Of a stretch of 64,000 nt of DNA, positions 26,148 to 36,645 are shown in pieces (within the stretch, counting starts at the first letter, position 1; each line of letters opens with the position of its first letter). Source of the stretch: Microbacterium proteolyticum (GTDB lineage Bacteria; Actinomycetota; Actinomycetes; Actinomycetales; Microbacteriaceae); contig NZ_CP121274.1 in the NCBI RefSeq assembly GCF_029639405.1, forward strand, positions 3,720,001-3,784,000, in the 5' to 3' direction. Made by a program: the position numbers and the translations under genes. The notes beneath the pieces were generated by a model. The model was not told where the DNA came from. It saw only the letters and a list, made by a program, of their open reading frames with translations, and searched no databases.

Positions 26148-26791
26148 GAGGGCGTTCCTTCCGTGTCGGCGGTCGCGGTGATCGCTATCGGAGAGGTGCG
26201 CGCTCCCAGCCACCGGCCCACGGTCGAGGGATGCACGCCGACGTGCCGAGCGATCCGCTTGTTCGACCAGCCCTCGTCGCGCAGCACTACGGCGAGCTCC
26301 CGCCCGGACGCCGGCGGCTCCGCCGGTTCGGCCGGCTCCGCACTAAAGTGCGGCATGGGTTCCGGGGCCGGCTCGGAAACGGACGGGCGGGCCCGGGTAA
26401 GGGCGACGGTGAGATGGGTGATCGCGAGCAGCACGAGCGGCGGCACGGCGGCGACCGAGGCGGCGAGTACTGCCGGCACATCCGCGTCGGCGGCGACAAT
26501 CGCGTGGATCGCGTTCGCGGTGACCGACACGAGGGCGCCGGCCATCAGCAGCAGCCACGGATACCAGGCCGTGCGCTGCCCGGCGAGGGCGACGACCGCG
26601 ACCGTGGCGACGACGATGATGCCGTCCACGATGAGGGGCCAGGCCCATGCCTGCGCATCGTCGATCCCGGAGCGACGCGCGAGATCCGCCAGTGCGGTGA
26701 AGGACAGCCAGAACGCACCGATCGCGATGAACACCGTTCCCGCAATCGCGGTGCCGACGACGAATCGCCGCACCTGGGGCTGACCGTTCAC
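26144..26791 (-). CDS. DUF2637-like membrane protein with C-terminal HTH
   Basis: 215 residues from GTG (GTGA overlap with the primase stop). Four membrane helices in the first 125 residues (TVFIAIGAFWLSFTALADLA, PLIVDGIIVVATVAVVALAG and others) match DUF2637. After a Pro/Glu linker (EPAEPAEPPAS), residues about 160-200 form a resolvase-like helix-turn-helix (LRDEGWSNKRIARHVGVHPSTVGRWLG). DUF2637 proteins, often named Spd, accompany actinomycete conjugative plasmids. The HTH suggests it tethers or senses DNA at the membrane. Confidence 0.75.
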   Translation of the reverse strand: MNGQPQVRRFVVGTAIAGTVFIAIGAFWLSFTALADLARRSGIDDAQAWAWPLIVDGIIVVATVAVVALAGQRTAWYPWLLLMAGALVSVTANAIHAIVAADADVPAVLAASVAAVPPLVLLAITHLTVALTRARPSVSEPAPEPMPHFSAEPAEPAEPPASGRELAVVLRDEGWSNKRIARHVGVHPSTVGRWLGARTSPIAITATADTEGTPS

Positions 26792-27684
26792 AAGGCCGCC
26801 CGGATCGGGGGCTGCGCCGCTGCCGCCGACCCGCCCGCGAGCGCGGGCCGGGCCGGCGCGTGCGGCAGTACGGTCCGGTATGCGGATCGGATCGTCGTGG
26901 TGATCTCCGGCACCGGCAGGCCAGCCCGTTCGGCCGCCGGCCCGAGGACGGCGTGCGCGTCCGCGGACGAGACGCCCGCCTCGGCGGCGCGGCACGCCGC
27001 CCAGAACAGGGCACGGTTACGTTCGCCCTCCCCGCGCGCGGCGACCCACCGAGCCAGCCGCTCAGGGTCCAGGTCTCCGACACGATCCCTCGGCCCCGCC
27101 CACGGAGCGGGCGCCGGACGCGGGTCCAGCAGCTCACGCAAGGCGGGCGCGTCGACCGGGAGCGCGTCGGAGCTCGCGGTGGCGATCACGGCGTAGGAGC
27201 GCTCCCCGTTGTGGCCAACCACCGTCGAAGGCGGCACGACGATGTAGCCGCCATCGCCGCGGAAGTCGACGTGCGCGGCCGGCGCCTGCCAGGAACGGTG
27301 CGGGACGCCGGGGGTCGCCGGGTAGTAGGCGTGCAATCCGCCGGACGGGGAGCGCACCAGCGCGGCCCATCCGTCGATCAGGCCGGCGCGCTGCGCTCGA
27401 CCGAATGCGGCGTACCCGGTCCCGGCCGGATGGACGTCGACGTCGACCACCTCGAACCCGGAGACGGCGCCGGTCGGAACGCCGATGTTCGCCGTCGGCC
27501 ATCGCCGCCACCAGGCAGCGACCTGACGCGGCTCGGCGCTCGCGTCGTGGAAGCCGTGCTCAGTGCGCGGCTCCTTGCCGCGAGGCCGGCACGGAAAGGC
27601 GGGGACGCCGGCCTCGGCGAGCGTCCGTGCCGCGTCCGGCAACGGCATCAAGGCGACGGCGCGCAGCACGGTGCCGATGTCCAT
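26788..27684 (-). CDS. primase-polymerase (Prim-Pol) replication protein
   Basis: 298 residues. The AEP-superfamily catalytic motifs are clear: FEVVDVDVH (D81, D83), RSPSGGLHAYY (the S-x-G-x-H box with H118) and AHVDFRGDGGYIVVPPS (third acidic residue D140). The C-terminal ERNRALFWAACRAAEAGV segment is a PriCT-like helical region. Such proteins prime replication of actinobacterial plasmids and integrative elements. No separate helicase gene lies alongside. It is the first gene of the minus-strand operon reading to the left. Confidence 0.85.
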   Translation of the reverse strand: MDIGTVLRAVALMPLPDAARTLAEAGVPAFPCRPRGKEPRTEHGFHDASAEPRQVAAWWRRWPTANIGVPTGAVSGFEVVDVDVHPAGTGYAAFGRAQRAGLIDGWAALVRSPSGGLHAYYPATPGVPHRSWQAPAAHVDFRGDGGYIVVPPSTVVGHNGERSYAVIATASSDALPVDAPALRELLDPRPAPAPWAGPRDRVGDLDPERLARWVAARGEGERNRALFWAACRAAEAGVSSADAHAVLGPAAERAGLPVPEITTTIRSAYRTVLPHAPARPALAGGSAAAAQPPIRAAL

Positions 27685-27724
27685 AGCCGACCTCCTCCCT
27701 GCGCCCCCGATCCGAGGCTCGCTT

Positions 27725-27763
27725 CATGGCTTGCGACCATGAGGTGCGCGAGGTTCACCTCGC
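27725..27763 (-). promoter_or_regulatory. two adjacent hairpins in the leader of the Prim-Pol operon
   Basis: TCATGG...CCATGA (about 27724-27742) and GCGAGGT-TC-ACCTCGC (27748-27763, exact 7-bp stem with a 2-base loop) lie 40-80 bp upstream of the primase start. They overlap one copy of the recurring AGGTGCGCG motif (27742-27750). This 171-bp gap also marks the junction between the transfer backbone and copper cargo. It may contain the operon promoter, an operator or a replication control element. Confidence 0.4.
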
Positions 27764-27855
27764 AGCGGGCAGACGGACGATCGGTGAGTGCGCCGTCAGG
27801 CGCAGCGGTGAACCGGACGTATCAGCCCGGCCTACCGGCAGGGCGCAGAGGTCGT

Positions 27856-28986
27856 CTAGGGAAGACGCCGAATGTGAGCGTCGCGGCGCGAATCACGCGA
27901 CACCGCACGCGTTACGGGCTCAAGGACCGGGGTGAGGGCGCACACGCCACGGCACGACTCACACGGCATCGCGCCGGTGCAGGAAGGATGCGGATGCCGC
28001 CGGTACTGCCTGGGGGTGATTCCGAAGCGCTTGCGGAACCATACTGCCGCAACTCGCGCGTCCTTCCATCCGACTTGCCGGGATGCGTCGGCGATAGGCA
28101 GGTCGGTTTCCTCGATTAGTCGCGTGAACTCCGTCAGGCGGATCTCGATGAGGAACCGCATGGGGGCGACGCCGACCTGCTGGGTGAACCCGCGCGTGAG
28201 ATGGGCGCGGGAGACGGCCACCTCCGCGGCTAGCCTGCCGACCGTCCACGGCTCGGCCATGCGCGAGCGCAACAGCTCGACCGAGCGGCGCACGGGGCGA
28301 GCGATCGGCGGCTGCGCGAGCCGGCCGCGCACTGGGAGGACTAACCTGTCCGGCACGGCGCCGTCCTCGGCGAGCAGCGTTGGCAGGGCGATCTCAACAG
28401 CGCGGGAGAACAGAGAGATCAGTCGCGTGGTCGCGACCTCCGGTGGCGCGGTCTCGTTCACGAGGCTGATCTGGCGCCAGAGCGGTTCGATGCGGTGCAG
28501 GATGTCCACGCCGGGCTGCAGCACGAGTGCCGAGCCGTCCCACGCGTCGGGATGCAGGCCTGGGCGGACCCGCGTGATGTCGGCGAGCACCCATCGCATG
28601 TGCGAGCGGAGGAAGGATTCGTCGAAGAACAGGGTCCATAGCCGCACAGTTGGCGCCGGACGCACTGAGCACCACATGCCGGCCCCGAGAGTCATCGCGA
28701 AGCCCGGCGTCAGCTCGTGGATGCCTGTGGCTGTCGCGATATGTGCCGCGCCCTCGAGGACGTGGACGATCTTGGCGTGCCCGAACACCGCGCGGTGGAT
28801 GCGTTCGGTGCGCACGCTCTCCACCGCCGACAACGGCGGCCCGGCCGGCCTGCCAATAACGTAGCGGCCGCCGGTGCCGTCAAGATCCTGCAGGGGTGCG
28901 GCCGCATCCCGTCGGTTCACTGGCGCCGTCACGCGTTCATTGATGCGACCAGCTGGGTGGCCTCTGGTAGGTTGCGCCGTGGTCAC
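27856..28986 (-). CDS. AraC-family transcriptional regulator
   Basis: 376 residues. The N-terminal cupin-like sensing half (FGHAKIVHVLEGAAHIATATGIHELTPGFAMTLGAG) precedes a C-terminal double HTH (EPWTVGRLAAEVAVSRAHLTRGFTQQVGVAPMRFLIEIRL ... IADASRQVGWKDARVAAVWFRKRFGITPRQYRR). The terminal 45 residues include CTGAMPCESCRGVC, an unusual cysteine cluster that could bind metal. The GTG start overlaps the multicopper oxidase stop (GTGA), so it is the last gene of the copper operon. Confidence 0.85.
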   Translation of the reverse strand: MTTAQPTRGHPAGRINERVTAPVNRRDAAAPLQDLDGTGGRYVIGRPAGPPLSAVESVRTERIHRAVFGHAKIVHVLEGAAHIATATGIHELTPGFAMTLGAGMWCSVRPAPTVRLWTLFFDESFLRSHMRWVLADITRVRPGLHPDAWDGSALVLQPGVDILHRIEPLWRQISLVNETAPPEVATTRLISLFSRAVEIALPTLLAEDGAVPDRLVLPVRGRLAQPPIARPVRRSVELLRSRMAEPWTVGRLAAEVAVSRAHLTRGFTQQVGVAPMRFLIEIRLTEFTRLIEETDLPIADASRQVGWKDARVAAVWFRKRFGITPRQYRRHPHPSCTGAMPCESCRGVCALTPVLEPVTRAVSRDSRRDAHIRRLP

Positions 28987-30503
28987 GACCGATAGCCGAT
29001 GACAGTGGTCATGCCGGTTTCGGCGTGGTAGATGTTGTGGCAGTGCGCGATCCAGAGGCCGGGGTTGTCGGCGTCGAAGTCGACGGTGAGGGTCTGTTTC
29101 GGCAGGATGATCGAGGTGTCCTTCCGCGGGCCGTCGTCCTGGTGCTGGTATGTGTGCCCGTGCAGGTGGAACGGGTGCCACATCTCGGTGTCGTTGGTGA
29201 TCGTGAGCCGAACGCGTTCGCCTTCCCGGATCTCGTGCGCTGCGTCCAGGGGCTGGGTCATGTCGAACCGCCGCCCGTCGATGCCCCAGTCGTAGTCGGC
29301 CATCCCTCCGGTGAGCGCGATCGCGATGGACCGGTCAGGCTGCCGGGAGGACAGCGCCGCACGGCTGTCGGCGGCCAGCAGCTGCGCGGTCCCGACTCGG
29401 CTGCTGCTCAGCTCCGGGATGCTCACGTCGGCCGCCGGGGCAGTGGCCGCGGCGGCGGTGCGGATGACCGCAAAGCCGCGAGCTCGCTTCCCCTCGGCTT
29501 GAGCGATGAGCGGGAACGCCCCGTCGCCCAGAGTGATGGTCGCGTCGTAGCGTTCGCCCATCCCAATCAGGATGCTGTCAACCTCCACCGGGGTCACGGG
29601 GAACCCGTCGCTGTGGGTGATGGTCAAACCGTGGCCGCCGACTGCGAGACGGAACGCAGTGTCGCTGCCGGCGTTGATGATCCTCAATCGGACCCGGTCG
29701 CCGGGCTTGCCGGTGAACTGGGTGGGGTCGTCGACCGGCTTCCCGTTGATGAGGTAGAGGGGGTAGTAGACATCGCCGGCGTCGCCGCCGAGCAGGTCGG
29801 AGGTGGCGCCCATGAGCGTGTTGCCCATCCGCATGAACATGTCGTCCATTCCGCCCATGTCACCCATCCCGGCGGAGAGTTCTTCGAGTACCTGGTCGGG
29901 GGTGGCGGTGACGCCGTCGAGCCAGTCGTCGAGGATGATCACCCATTCGTCGTCGTAGGCCAGCGGTTCGTTCGGGTCCTCGACGATCAGGGCGCCGTAG
30001 AGGCCGCGGTCCAGTTGCACGCCGACGTGGGGGTGGAACCAGTAGGTGCCAGGGTCGGGGACGATGAACTCGTAGTCGAAGGCTGCGCCGGCGCCGACGG
30101 GCTCCTGCGTGACGGGGGGCACCCCGTCCATGTCGTTGCGCAGCGCGATCCCGTGCCAGTGCACGGAGGTGTCGGTGTCGAGCTGGTTGCGGACGGTGGC
30201 CTGGAGGGTGTCTCCGGCGCCGAGGCGGATCACTGGGGCCGGGGTCGAGCCGAAGGCCCAGGTGGCGGCTGTCTTGCCGGCCAGGTCCAGCACGAGCGGC
30301 GCGGCGGCAAGGGTCGCGGTGGTGACCTTGCCGGTGCCGCCACGTCGCCGCTCCGCATCCTTCACTGGAGTGCCGTCCGGTTGCACCCAGGTCGCTGCCG
30401 GCGCGCAGGACGCTAGGGCGACGGTGGCGAGCGCGCCGACGCTGACGCCAAGGAAGCCACGGCGGGTGAGGGACGCGCTGAGCACAGGACGACTCGTGCT
30501 CAC
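28983..30503 (-). CDS. multicopper oxidase (CueO/laccase type), Tat-exported lipoprotein
   Basis: 506 residues. A Tat-like signal ([22 protein letters not shown]) with a lipobox Cys precedes three cupredoxin domains. All copper ligands are visible: [27 protein letters not shown] and the type-1 site [13 protein letters not shown] Met/Gly/Asp loop ([16 protein letters not shown], about 205-222) is the kind of methionine-rich segment that binds Cu(I) in CueO. It would oxidise Cu(I) outside the membrane. The GTG start overlaps the upstream ATPase stop. Confidence 0.92.
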   Translation of the reverse strand: MSTSRPVLSASLTRRGFLGVSVGALATVALASCAPAATWVQPDGTPVKDAERRRGGTGKVTTATLAAAPLVLDLAGKTAATWAFGSTPAPVIRLGAGDTLQATVRNQLDTDTSVHWHGIALRNDMDGVPPVTQEPVGAGAAFDYEFIVPDPGTYWFHPHVGVQLDRGLYGALIVEDPNEPLAYDDEWVIILDDWLDGVTATPDQVLEELSAGMGDMGGMDDMFMRMGNTLMGATSDLLGGDAGDVYYPLYLINGKPVDDPTQFTGKPGDRVRLRIINAGSDTAFRLAVGGHGLTITHSDGFPVTPVEVDSILIGMGERYDATITLGDGAFPLIAQAEGKRARGFAVIRTAAAATAPAADVSIPELSSSRVGTAQLLAADSRAALSSRQPDRSIAIALTGGMADYDWGIDGRRFDMTQPLDAAHEIREGERVRLTITNDTEMWHPFHLHGHTYQHQDDGPRKDTSIILPKQTLTVDFDADNPGLWIAHCHNIYHAETGMTTVIGYRS

Positions 30504-33097
30504 GGCTGCACCTCGTTCTCGAGCACAGCCGTTGGCGCGGCGCTTGCGCTGGGTTGTGCCGGTAGCCGCAGTCGCTTGAGGAGGAGGGCGTTGACGGCGA
30601 CGATGACGGAGGAGCCGGACATGCTGATCGCCGCGATCTCGGGGGTGAGCATGATCCCGAACGCGGGGTAGAACACGCCGGCCGCGATCGGCAGGGCGAT
30701 CGCGTTGTAGCCGACGGCCCAGCCGAGGTTCTGGCGCATCTTCCGCAGCGTGCCCTTGCCGATCTTGAGCGCGATCGCGACATCCAGCGGGTCGGAGCGC
30801 ATCAGGACGACGTCGGCGGTCTCGATCGCGACGTCGGTGCCGGCGCCGATCGCGATGCCGAGGTCGGCTTGGGCCAGCGCGGGGGCGTCGTTGACGCCGT
30901 CGCCGACCATCGCGACCTTCTTGCCCGTCTTCTGCAGCTCGGCGATCTTGGCGGATTTGTCTTCGGGGAGCACGTCGGCGATCACGGTGTCGATGCCCAG
31001 CAGTGCGGCGATGCGGTCGGCGGTGGGTTTGTTGTCGCCGGTGAGCATGGCCACCTCGATGCCCTGTTCGTGGAGGGCGTCGATGGCGGCTTTGGCGGTG
31101 TCGCGGGGCGCGTCGGCCAGAGCGATGACGCCGGCGATCTGCCCGTCGACGGCGAACATGATCGCGGTGCGTCCACCGTCGGCGAGGGCCTGCTGCTGCG
31201 CGGCGACCGGGGAGATGTCGATGCCTTCGGCGGCCATCAGGCGGGCGTTGCCAAGCACGACCTGCTTCCCGTCGACGGTGGCGGTCGCGCCTTGGCCGGT
31301 CACGTTGCGGAACGCGGTCGCGGTGCGGCGGGGGATGTCACGGCTGTCGGCGTACTGCACGATCGCTTTGGCCAGCGGATGCTCGGACTCCCGCTCGAGT
31401 GCGGCCGCGAGGGAGAGCAGCTCGAGGTCGTCCATCCCGACCGGGAGATAGTCAGTGACCTCCGGTTCCCCCTTGGTGAGGGTGCCGGTCTTATCCAGCA
31501 CCACCGTGTCGATGTGGGCGGCGGTCTCGATCCCGGAGGCGTTCTTGAACAGCACCCCGCGCTTGGCACCGAGCCCGGTGCCGACCATGATCGCGGTCGG
31601 GGTCGCCAGGCCGAGCGCGTCGGGACAGGTGATGACGACGACGGTGATGGCGAACAGGATCGCCATCGGCAGCTCGGCCCCGGCGAGGAACCACACCAGG
31701 AAGGTGAGGGTGCCGCCGATCAGGGCGACCAGGACGAGCCAGAACGCGGCCCGGTCGGCGAGACGCTGGCCTGGGGCTTTGGAGTTCTGCGCCTCCTGCA
31801 CGAGCTTCACGATCTGCGCCAGCGCCGTGTCGGCGCCGACCTTCGTGGCCCGCACCCGGAGGGTGCCGACGGTGTTCACGGTCGCGCCGATCACCTCGGC
31901 GCCGGGGGCCTTCTCCACCGGCATGGATTCGCCGGTGACCATCGACTCGTCGACCTCGGATTCGCCCTCCTCGACGGTGCCGTCCGTGGGGACTTTCGCA
32001 CCGGGGCGGATCAGCATCAGATCGCCCGGGACGACCTCGGAGGTGGGGATCTCAACCTCGTTGCCGTCGCGGAGGACGACCGCGCGGGCCGGCGCGAGCT
32101 CCAGCAGTCGGCGGATCGCGTCGTTCGCCCCGCCGCGGGCCCGCATCTCCACCCAATGGCCCAGGAGCACGAAGGTGGCCAGCACGGTCGCAGCCTCGTA
32201 GAACACCTCGCCGCCGCCGGTCAGGGTGATGATCAGACTGTAGAGCCAGCCGGCGCCGACCCCCACCGCGACCAGCACCATCATGTCCAGCGTCCTCGCC
32301 CGCAGCGCCCGGTAGGCGCCGTCGAAGAAGATCCACGCCGAGTAGAAGATCACCGGCAGCGACAGGATCAGCATGAACACGTCATCGCGCAGCCCGAACG
32401 GGGCCGGCACCTCGAACCCGATCACCTCCCGCCCGATCGGGGACCACAAGGTGATCGGGATCGACAGGATCAGGGCGACCAGGAACCGGTTTCGCATGTC
32501 GCGGATCATCGACTCCATCGACATGCCGCCGTGGTGCCCGCCGTGCCCCATCATGTCCTGCGCGCTATGGCCCGCCGCCGCACTCCCACCGTGATCGTGC
32601 CCGCCGGCGACGGCCGCCCCGGCGTGGCCCGCGTGCGCGGCCGCTTCCCCCGCGTGGGCGTGGTCGTCGGAGCCCGAGCCGCTCGGGTGTTCGGCAGCGG
32701 CGCCGGTGCCGGCGTGATGCTGATGGACCTCGGGTTGGTCGGCGTCAGCGTGCGCATCGTGCCCTGCGTGCGCAGCGTCTCCGGCGTGCGCACCGTGGTC
32801 CGCGTGCTCGTCGGGTGCGGCCTGGGCAGGGTGGGCGTGCGGGTCGTGCGCGGGATCGCAGATGTGGTCCGGGACGGACTGGCCGGCGCAGTGGTAGCCG
32901 CAGTCGATGACCCATTGCTGCAGGTGCGCGACCGAGGTGGTCTCGGGGTCGTAGGTGACGGTCGCGGTCTGCGAGACCGGGTTCGCGTCGACGCTGATCA
33001 CCCCGGGCTGGCGCCCCAGGTGGGCTTCGGTGACGTTCTTGGAGGTCGCGCGGATCATGCCACCCACCTGCAGGGTCACGGTTCTGGTGTCGCTCAT
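30500..33097 (-). CDS. copper-type P1B ATPase with a CPD transport motif and His-rich N-terminus
   Basis: 865 residues. Residues 5-65 form an HMA-like ferredoxin fold, but the usual CxxC is replaced by [11 protein letters not shown] long His/Asp/Ala-rich tract (about 78-190, e.g. [17 protein letters not shown]) leads to eight membrane helices. TGES, DKTGTLT, the SEHPLA box, TGDN and [10 protein letters not shown] are intact. The transport motif is CPD (C491-P492-D493) instead of CPC or CPH. The His tract resembles CopB-type ATPases. Metal specificity is therefore uncertain, but copper is likely from context. ATGA overlap couples it to phosphoketolase. Confidence 0.88.
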   Translation of the reverse strand: MSDTRTVTLQVGGMIRATSKNVTEAHLGRQPGVISVDANPVSQTATVTYDPETTSVAHLQQWVIDCGYHCAGQSVPDHICDPAHDPHAHPAQAAPDEHADHGAHAGDAAHAGHDAHADADQPEVHQHHAGTGAAAEHPSGSGSDDHAHAGEAAAHAGHAGAAVAGGHDHGGSAAAGHSAQDMMGHGGHHGGMSMESMIRDMRNRFLVALILSIPITLWSPIGREVIGFEVPAPFGLRDDVFMLILSLPVIFYSAWIFFDGAYRALRARTLDMMVLVAVGVGAGWLYSLIITLTGGGEVFYEAATVLATFVLLGHWVEMRARGGANDAIRRLLELAPARAVVLRDGNEVEIPTSEVVPGDLMLIRPGAKVPTDGTVEEGESEVDESMVTGESMPVEKAPGAEVIGATVNTVGTLRVRATKVGADTALAQIVKLVQEAQNSKAPGQRLADRAAFWLVLVALIGGTLTFLVWFLAGAELPMAILFAITVVVITCPDALGLATPTAIMVGTGLGAKRGVLFKNASGIETAAHIDTVVLDKTGTLTKGEPEVTDYLPVGMDDLELLSLAAALERESEHPLAKAIVQYADSRDIPRRTATAFRNVTGQGATATVDGKQVVLGNARLMAAEGIDISPVAAQQQALADGGRTAIMFAVDGQIAGVIALADAPRDTAKAAIDALHEQGIEVAMLTGDNKPTADRIAALLGIDTVIADVLPEDKSAKIAELQKTGKKVAMVGDGVNDAPALAQADLGIAIGAGTDVAIETADVVLMRSDPLDVAIALKIGKGTLRKMRQNLGWAVGYNAIALPIAAGVFYPAFGIMLTPEIAAISMSGSSVIVAVNALLLKRLRLPAQPSASAAPTAVLENEVQP

Positions 33098-35547
33098 TTC
33101 GGTTCCTTTCCGATGGCGGGGTCGGTGGTGTCGGGGTGGGGCCAGTGCCAGTCGGCGACGGCGGGAATGTCGGTGCCGTGCTCGCGAGTGTGGGCGCGGG
33201 CATGCAGGCGGGCGTCCTGCAGCTGCTGCCGCAGCTCCGCGTGGCGGGCGGCCAGGCCCGGGACGTGGTCGAGGACGTCGATCGCGAGCCGGTACCGGTC
33301 GAGGTCGTTGAGCATGACCATGTCGAACGGGGTCGTGGTGGTGCCCCGCTCCTGGAAGCCGTGCACGTGCAGGTTCTGGTGCCCGGCGCGCTTGTAGGTG
33401 AGCCGGTGGATCAGCCATGGGTAGCCGTGGTAGGCGAAGATCACCGGCTTGTCGGGGGTGAAGATCGCATCGAACTCCCGGTCCGGCAGCCCGTGCGGGT
33501 GCTGGTCCTCGGATTGCAGCCGGGTCAGGTCGACCACGTTCACCACCCGCACTCTCAGATCGGGGACGTGCTCGCGCAGCAGCGCCGCCGCGGCGAGCAC
33601 CTCGAGGGTGGGGACGTCGCCGGCGGCGGCGAGCACCACATCCGGCTCGGTGCCCTCGGTCTCGGTGCCCGCCCACGGCAGGATGCCCAGCCCGCGGGTG
33701 CAGTGCTCGATCGCCTCGTCCATCGTGAGCCACTGCGGGGCGGGCTGCTTCCCGGCGACGACGACGTTGATGTAGCCGGCCGAGCGCAGGCAGTGGTCGT
33801 AGGTGGACAGCAGCGTGTTCGCGTCGAACGGCAGGTAGACGCGGACGATGTCGGGGCTCTTGTTCAGGGCGAGGTCGATGAACCCGGGGTCCTGGTGGGA
33901 GAACCCGTTGTGGTCCTGCCGCCAGACATGGCTGGAGAGCAGGTAGTTGAAGCTCGGGATCGGGTCCCGCCAGGCCACCTCCCGGGCGGCTTCCAGCCAC
34001 TTGGCGTGCTGGTTGAACATCGAGTCGACGATGTGGGTGAACGCCTCGTAGCAATTGAACAGCCCATGCCGGCCGGTGAGCACGTAGCCCTCGAGCCAGC
34101 CCTGGCACTGGTGCTCGCTGAGCACCTCCATCACCCGCCCGGTCGGGGCCAGGTGCTCGTCGACGGGCTCCACAGCCGCGTTCCACTGCTTGCCCGTCGC
34201 CGAGTAGACGGGTGGGGCGAGCCGGTTGGAGGCGGTCTCGTCCGGGCCGAAGATGCGGAAGTTGTCCGGGTTGTCCCGGATCACCCCCGCCAGCCACTCG
34301 CCCAGCACCCGGGTCGCTTCCCCGGTCGACGCGCCGCGCGCGGCGGGGTCGACCGGGTGGGCGTGCTCCCGGAAGTCCGGGAGCCGCAGCGGGATCGTGA
34401 GTTGTCCGCCGTTGCCGGCCGGGTTCGCGCTCATCCGCCGATCCCCCTCCGGCGCGATCGCGACCGTGGCCGGGCGCGGGGCGCCGGTCACGTCGAACAG
34501 CCCGTGCGGGCGGTAGGACGCCAGCCAGTCCTCGAGGATCCGCAGGTGCTCGGGGGTGTCGCGGACCTCGGCGAGCGGCACCTGGTGGGCCCGCCAGGTG
34601 CCCTCCACCGGCAGACCGTCGATCACCTTCGGGCAGGTCCACCCCTTCGGACTGCGCAGCACGATCGCCGGCCACGCCGGCCGCCCCGCCAGCGTCCCGG
34701 CCGCCGCGGCGGCCTTGATGTCCGCGATCTCATCCAGCACCGCATCCAGCACCGCCGCGAACGCCGCGTGGGACTCCTGCGGGGTCTCGCCATCGAAGCC
34801 GACCGTGACGACGTGGGGGTCGTGGCCGTAGCCGCGCAGCAGCGCGACCAGCTCCTCCTCGGGGATGCGCGACAGCACGGTCGGGTTGGCGATCTTGTAC
34901 CCGTTCAGATGCAGGATCGGCAGCACCACCCCGTCATGGGCGGGGTTGAGGAACTTGTTGCCGTGCCACGCGGTCGCCAACGGCCCGGTCTCCGCCTCCC
35001 CGTCCCCGATCACGCAGGCGACCAGCAGGTCCGGATTGTCGAACGCGGCCCCGTAGGCGTGCACGAGGGAGTAGCCCAGCTCCCCGCCCTCGTTGATCGA
35101 CCCGGGCGTCTCGGGGGACGCGTGCGAGGGGATCCCGCCCGGGAAGGAGAACTGCCGGAACAGCGCCCGCAGCCCGTCCTCGGTGCGTTCGATGCCCGGG
35201 TAGCGTTCGCTGTAGGTGCCGTCCAGGTAGGCGTTGGCGACCATGCCCGGGCCGCCGTGCCCCGGCCCGGTCACGTACAGGGTGTTCAGGTCGCGGTCGC
35301 GGATGGCACGGTTCAGGTGGGCGTAGAGGAAGTTCAGGCCCGGGGTGGTGCCCCAATGCCCCAGCAGCCGCGGCTTGATGTCGTCCCGGCTGAGGCGGTG
35401 GCGCAGCAACGGATTGCCCTGCAGGTAGATCTGGCCGATGCTCAGATAGTTCGCCGCCCGCCACCATGCGTCCACCGCGTCCAGTGCCGCGGGGTCGACG
35501 GGTCCGGCGCGGCGCGCCCAGCTGCTCGCCGCTGTCGTAGGGGTCAT
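33094..35547 (-). CDS. xfp: phosphoketolase (xylulose-5-P/fructose-6-P)
   Basis: 817 residues, normal length. The thiamine-diphosphate enzyme signatures are present: [32 protein letters not shown] [21 protein letters not shown], and the C-terminal [15 protein letters not shown] and [20 protein letters not shown] precedes the ATG. It splits xylulose-5-P (or fructose-6-P) with phosphate into acetyl phosphate plus glyceraldehyde-3-P (or erythrose-4-P). It lies inside a copper operon, with overlapping junctions to the Cu ATPase gene, and an acetate kinase gene 8 kb away could turn acetyl phosphate into ATP. Confidence 0.95.
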   Translation of the reverse strand: MTPTTAASSWARRAGPVDPAALDAVDAWWRAANYLSIGQIYLQGNPLLRHRLSRDDIKPRLLGHWGTTPGLNFLYAHLNRAIRDRDLNTLYVTGPGHGGPGMVANAYLDGTYSERYPGIERTEDGLRALFRQFSFPGGIPSHASPETPGSINEGGELGYSLVHAYGAAFDNPDLLVACVIGDGEAETGPLATAWHGNKFLNPAHDGVVLPILHLNGYKIANPTVLSRIPEEELVALLRGYGHDPHVVTVGFDGETPQESHAAFAAVLDAVLDEIADIKAAAAAGTLAGRPAWPAIVLRSPKGWTCPKVIDGLPVEGTWRAHQVPLAEVRDTPEHLRILEDWLASYRPHGLFDVTGAPRPATVAIAPEGDRRMSANPAGNGGQLTIPLRLPDFREHAHPVDPAARGASTGEATRVLGEWLAGVIRDNPDNFRIFGPDETASNRLAPPVYSATGKQWNAAVEPVDEHLAPTGRVMEVLSEHQCQGWLEGYVLTGRHGLFNCYEAFTHIVDSMFNQHAKWLEAAREVAWRDPIPSFNYLLSSHVWRQDHNGFSHQDPGFIDLALNKSPDIVRVYLPFDANTLLSTYDHCLRSAGYINVVVAGKQPAPQWLTMDEAIEHCTRGLGILPWAGTETEGTEPDVVLAAAGDVPTLEVLAAAALLREHVPDLRVRVVNVVDLTRLQSEDQHPHGLPDREFDAIFTPDKPVIFAYHGYPWLIHRLTYKRAGHQNLHVHGFQERGTTTTPFDMVMLNDLDRYRLAIDVLDHVPGLAARHAELRQQLQDARLHARAHTREHGTDIPAVADWHWPHPDTTDPAIGKEPK

Positions 35548-35599
35548 GGTCGGTCTCCTTCCGATCTGCGACCGGTCGGGCCGCTGCCGTGGATGGTGG

Positions 35600-36448
35600 T
35601 CATGATGCACTCGCCGGGAGGGCGGTGGTGGACACGGTGCCGCGGATCCAGACGATGCCGCGGTCGTCCAGGAGCACGATCGCGCCGTCGGCGGTCACGC
35701 CGAGCGCCTGGACGGTGCCGGTGGCGGTGCCCAGGCGTGTCCACGAGCCGTCGACCAGGCGCCACAGGCTGCCCTCGGTGTCGACGCCGACGACCCCGCC
35801 ACCTGAATCGGCCTCCAGCAGATACAGCAGCGGGGCATCCGGGACGGCGGTGAAGGTGGCGCCGGCGTCTCGGCTTTCCTGCACGCCCTCCTGGGTCGCC
35901 GCGTAGAGGGTGCCGTCGGCGGCGACGGCGAGGTCGGCGGCGGGCAGCTCGGCCCCGTCGATCCAGGTGGCGCCGCCGTCGGGGCTCGTGCGCACGGTGA
36001 TCGAGCTGGACCCGATCCCGTAGATCGCCCCGGCACCGCTGGCGGTCAGAACGTGGAAGTCCTCCTGCCCGGTGAACGCGACCGGCTCCCACGACTGCCC
36101 CGCGTCGGTACTGCGCAGCACGCCCAGGTTGGGCGCGCCGAGCTCCGGCGGCGTGGTGGGGCCGGGATGGCCGGAGGCGTAGAAGATGTCGCCGGCGCGG
36201 GTCAGGCCCATCGCGTCGAAGTCATGGCCGCCGACCGGTCCGGCAACGGTGCCGTCCTCGGTCAGCGTGTACAGGCCGGTGTGGGTGCCCAGCAGCACCG
36301 TGCCGTCACCGGCGTCGACGATGCCGTGCACATGTCCGAGGTCCTCCAACCTCGGCGACGCGGACGTCTGGGGCGTCGGGCTCGTGCAGCCAGTGACCAG
36401 CAGCGCCACCGCAGCAGCGAGCGTCGTGATCGTGAGACGACGGTTCAT
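35600..36448 (-). CDS. beta-propeller lipoprotein with BNR/Asp-box repeats (F510_1955 family)
   Basis: 282 residues. The signal peptide ends in a lipobox ([13 protein letters not shown]). The mature part opens with [29 protein letters not shown] and contains Asp-box repeats ([33 protein letters not shown]), as in sialidase-like propellers. Homologues known as F510_1955 glycosylhydrolase-like proteins are common in copper islands, though no enzyme activity can be claimed. Its ATG overlaps the stop of the 32-codon gene upstream. Confidence 0.75.
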   Translation of the reverse strand: MNRRLTITTLAAAVALLVTGCTSPTPQTSASPRLEDLGHVHGIVDAGDGTVLLGTHTGLYTLTEDGTVAGPVGGHDFDAMGLTRAGDIFYASGHPGPTTPPELGAPNLGVLRSTDAGQSWEPVAFTGQEDFHVLTASGAGAIYGIGSSSITVRTSPDGGATWIDGAELPAADLAVAADGTLYAATQEGVQESRDAGATFTAVPDAPLLYLLEADSGGGVVGVDTEGSLWRLVDGSWTRLGTATGTVQALGVTADGAIVLLDDRGIVWIRGTVSTTALPASAS

Positions 36449-36543
36449 GCGATCGCCTGGATGACGAGGATGGTCCCCGCAGACAAGATGACCAGGGCGA
36501 GGAAGATGGCCACGAAACAAGCGGCGAGGGTCCGAGAAGTCAT
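36445..36543 (-). CDS. 32-residue single-pass membrane peptide
   Basis: ATG at 36541-36543, with AAAGG seven bases upstream, to TGA at 36445-36447, which overlaps the next ATG (ATGA). The product starts MTSRTLAACFVAIFL and is almost entirely one hydrophobic helix (FVAIFLALVILSAGTILVI). A second 32-residue hydrophobic peptide with the same ATGA junction lies at 45654. Size, ribosome site and coupling argue for a real micro-protein, perhaps a subunit or stabiliser of a membrane complex. Confidence 0.62.
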   Translation of the reverse strand: MTSRTLAACFVAIFLALVILSAGTILVIQAIA

Positions 36544-36596
36544 GACGGCCTTTCGACAATCCGACGCGGCCCGCGGCGGCGGGCACGCGGTCGGGT

Positions 36597-36637
36597 CTCG
36601 GGCGGAGCGAGTCGGGGTAGTGACCGCTCCGCCCGAG
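36597..36637. terminator. strong inverted repeat, terminator-like
   Basis: CTCGGGCGGAGCG (36597-36609) pairs exactly with CGCTCCGCCCGAG (36625-36637) over a 15-base loop, nine bases after the DUF305 stop. There is no U-run, so it may be a GC-type terminator, a processing hairpin or a partial attenuator that lowers expression of the downstream 32-codon and propeller genes. Confidence 0.55.
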
Positions 36638-36645
36638 GGTCCGGG

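Noticed and set aside
26144..26300. Another copy of the AGGTGCGCG motif near 26196
   Set aside because: It lies within the coding sequence of the DUF2637-like gene (WLGARTSP codons), so it is not counted with the spacer copies.
30500..34675. Very long minus-strand reading frame (about 1391 codons) through the Cu ATPase and phosphoketolase genes
   Set aside because: Its 5' part is the phosphoketolase gene read out of frame. The ATPase has its own start at 33097, coupled to the phosphoketolase stop.
30869..35853. Long plus-strand open frames (about 800-900 codons) opposite copper genes
   Set aside because: Antisense shadows caused by high third-position GC; the translations are Gly/Arg/Val-rich without any domain, while the minus strand encodes complete enzymes.
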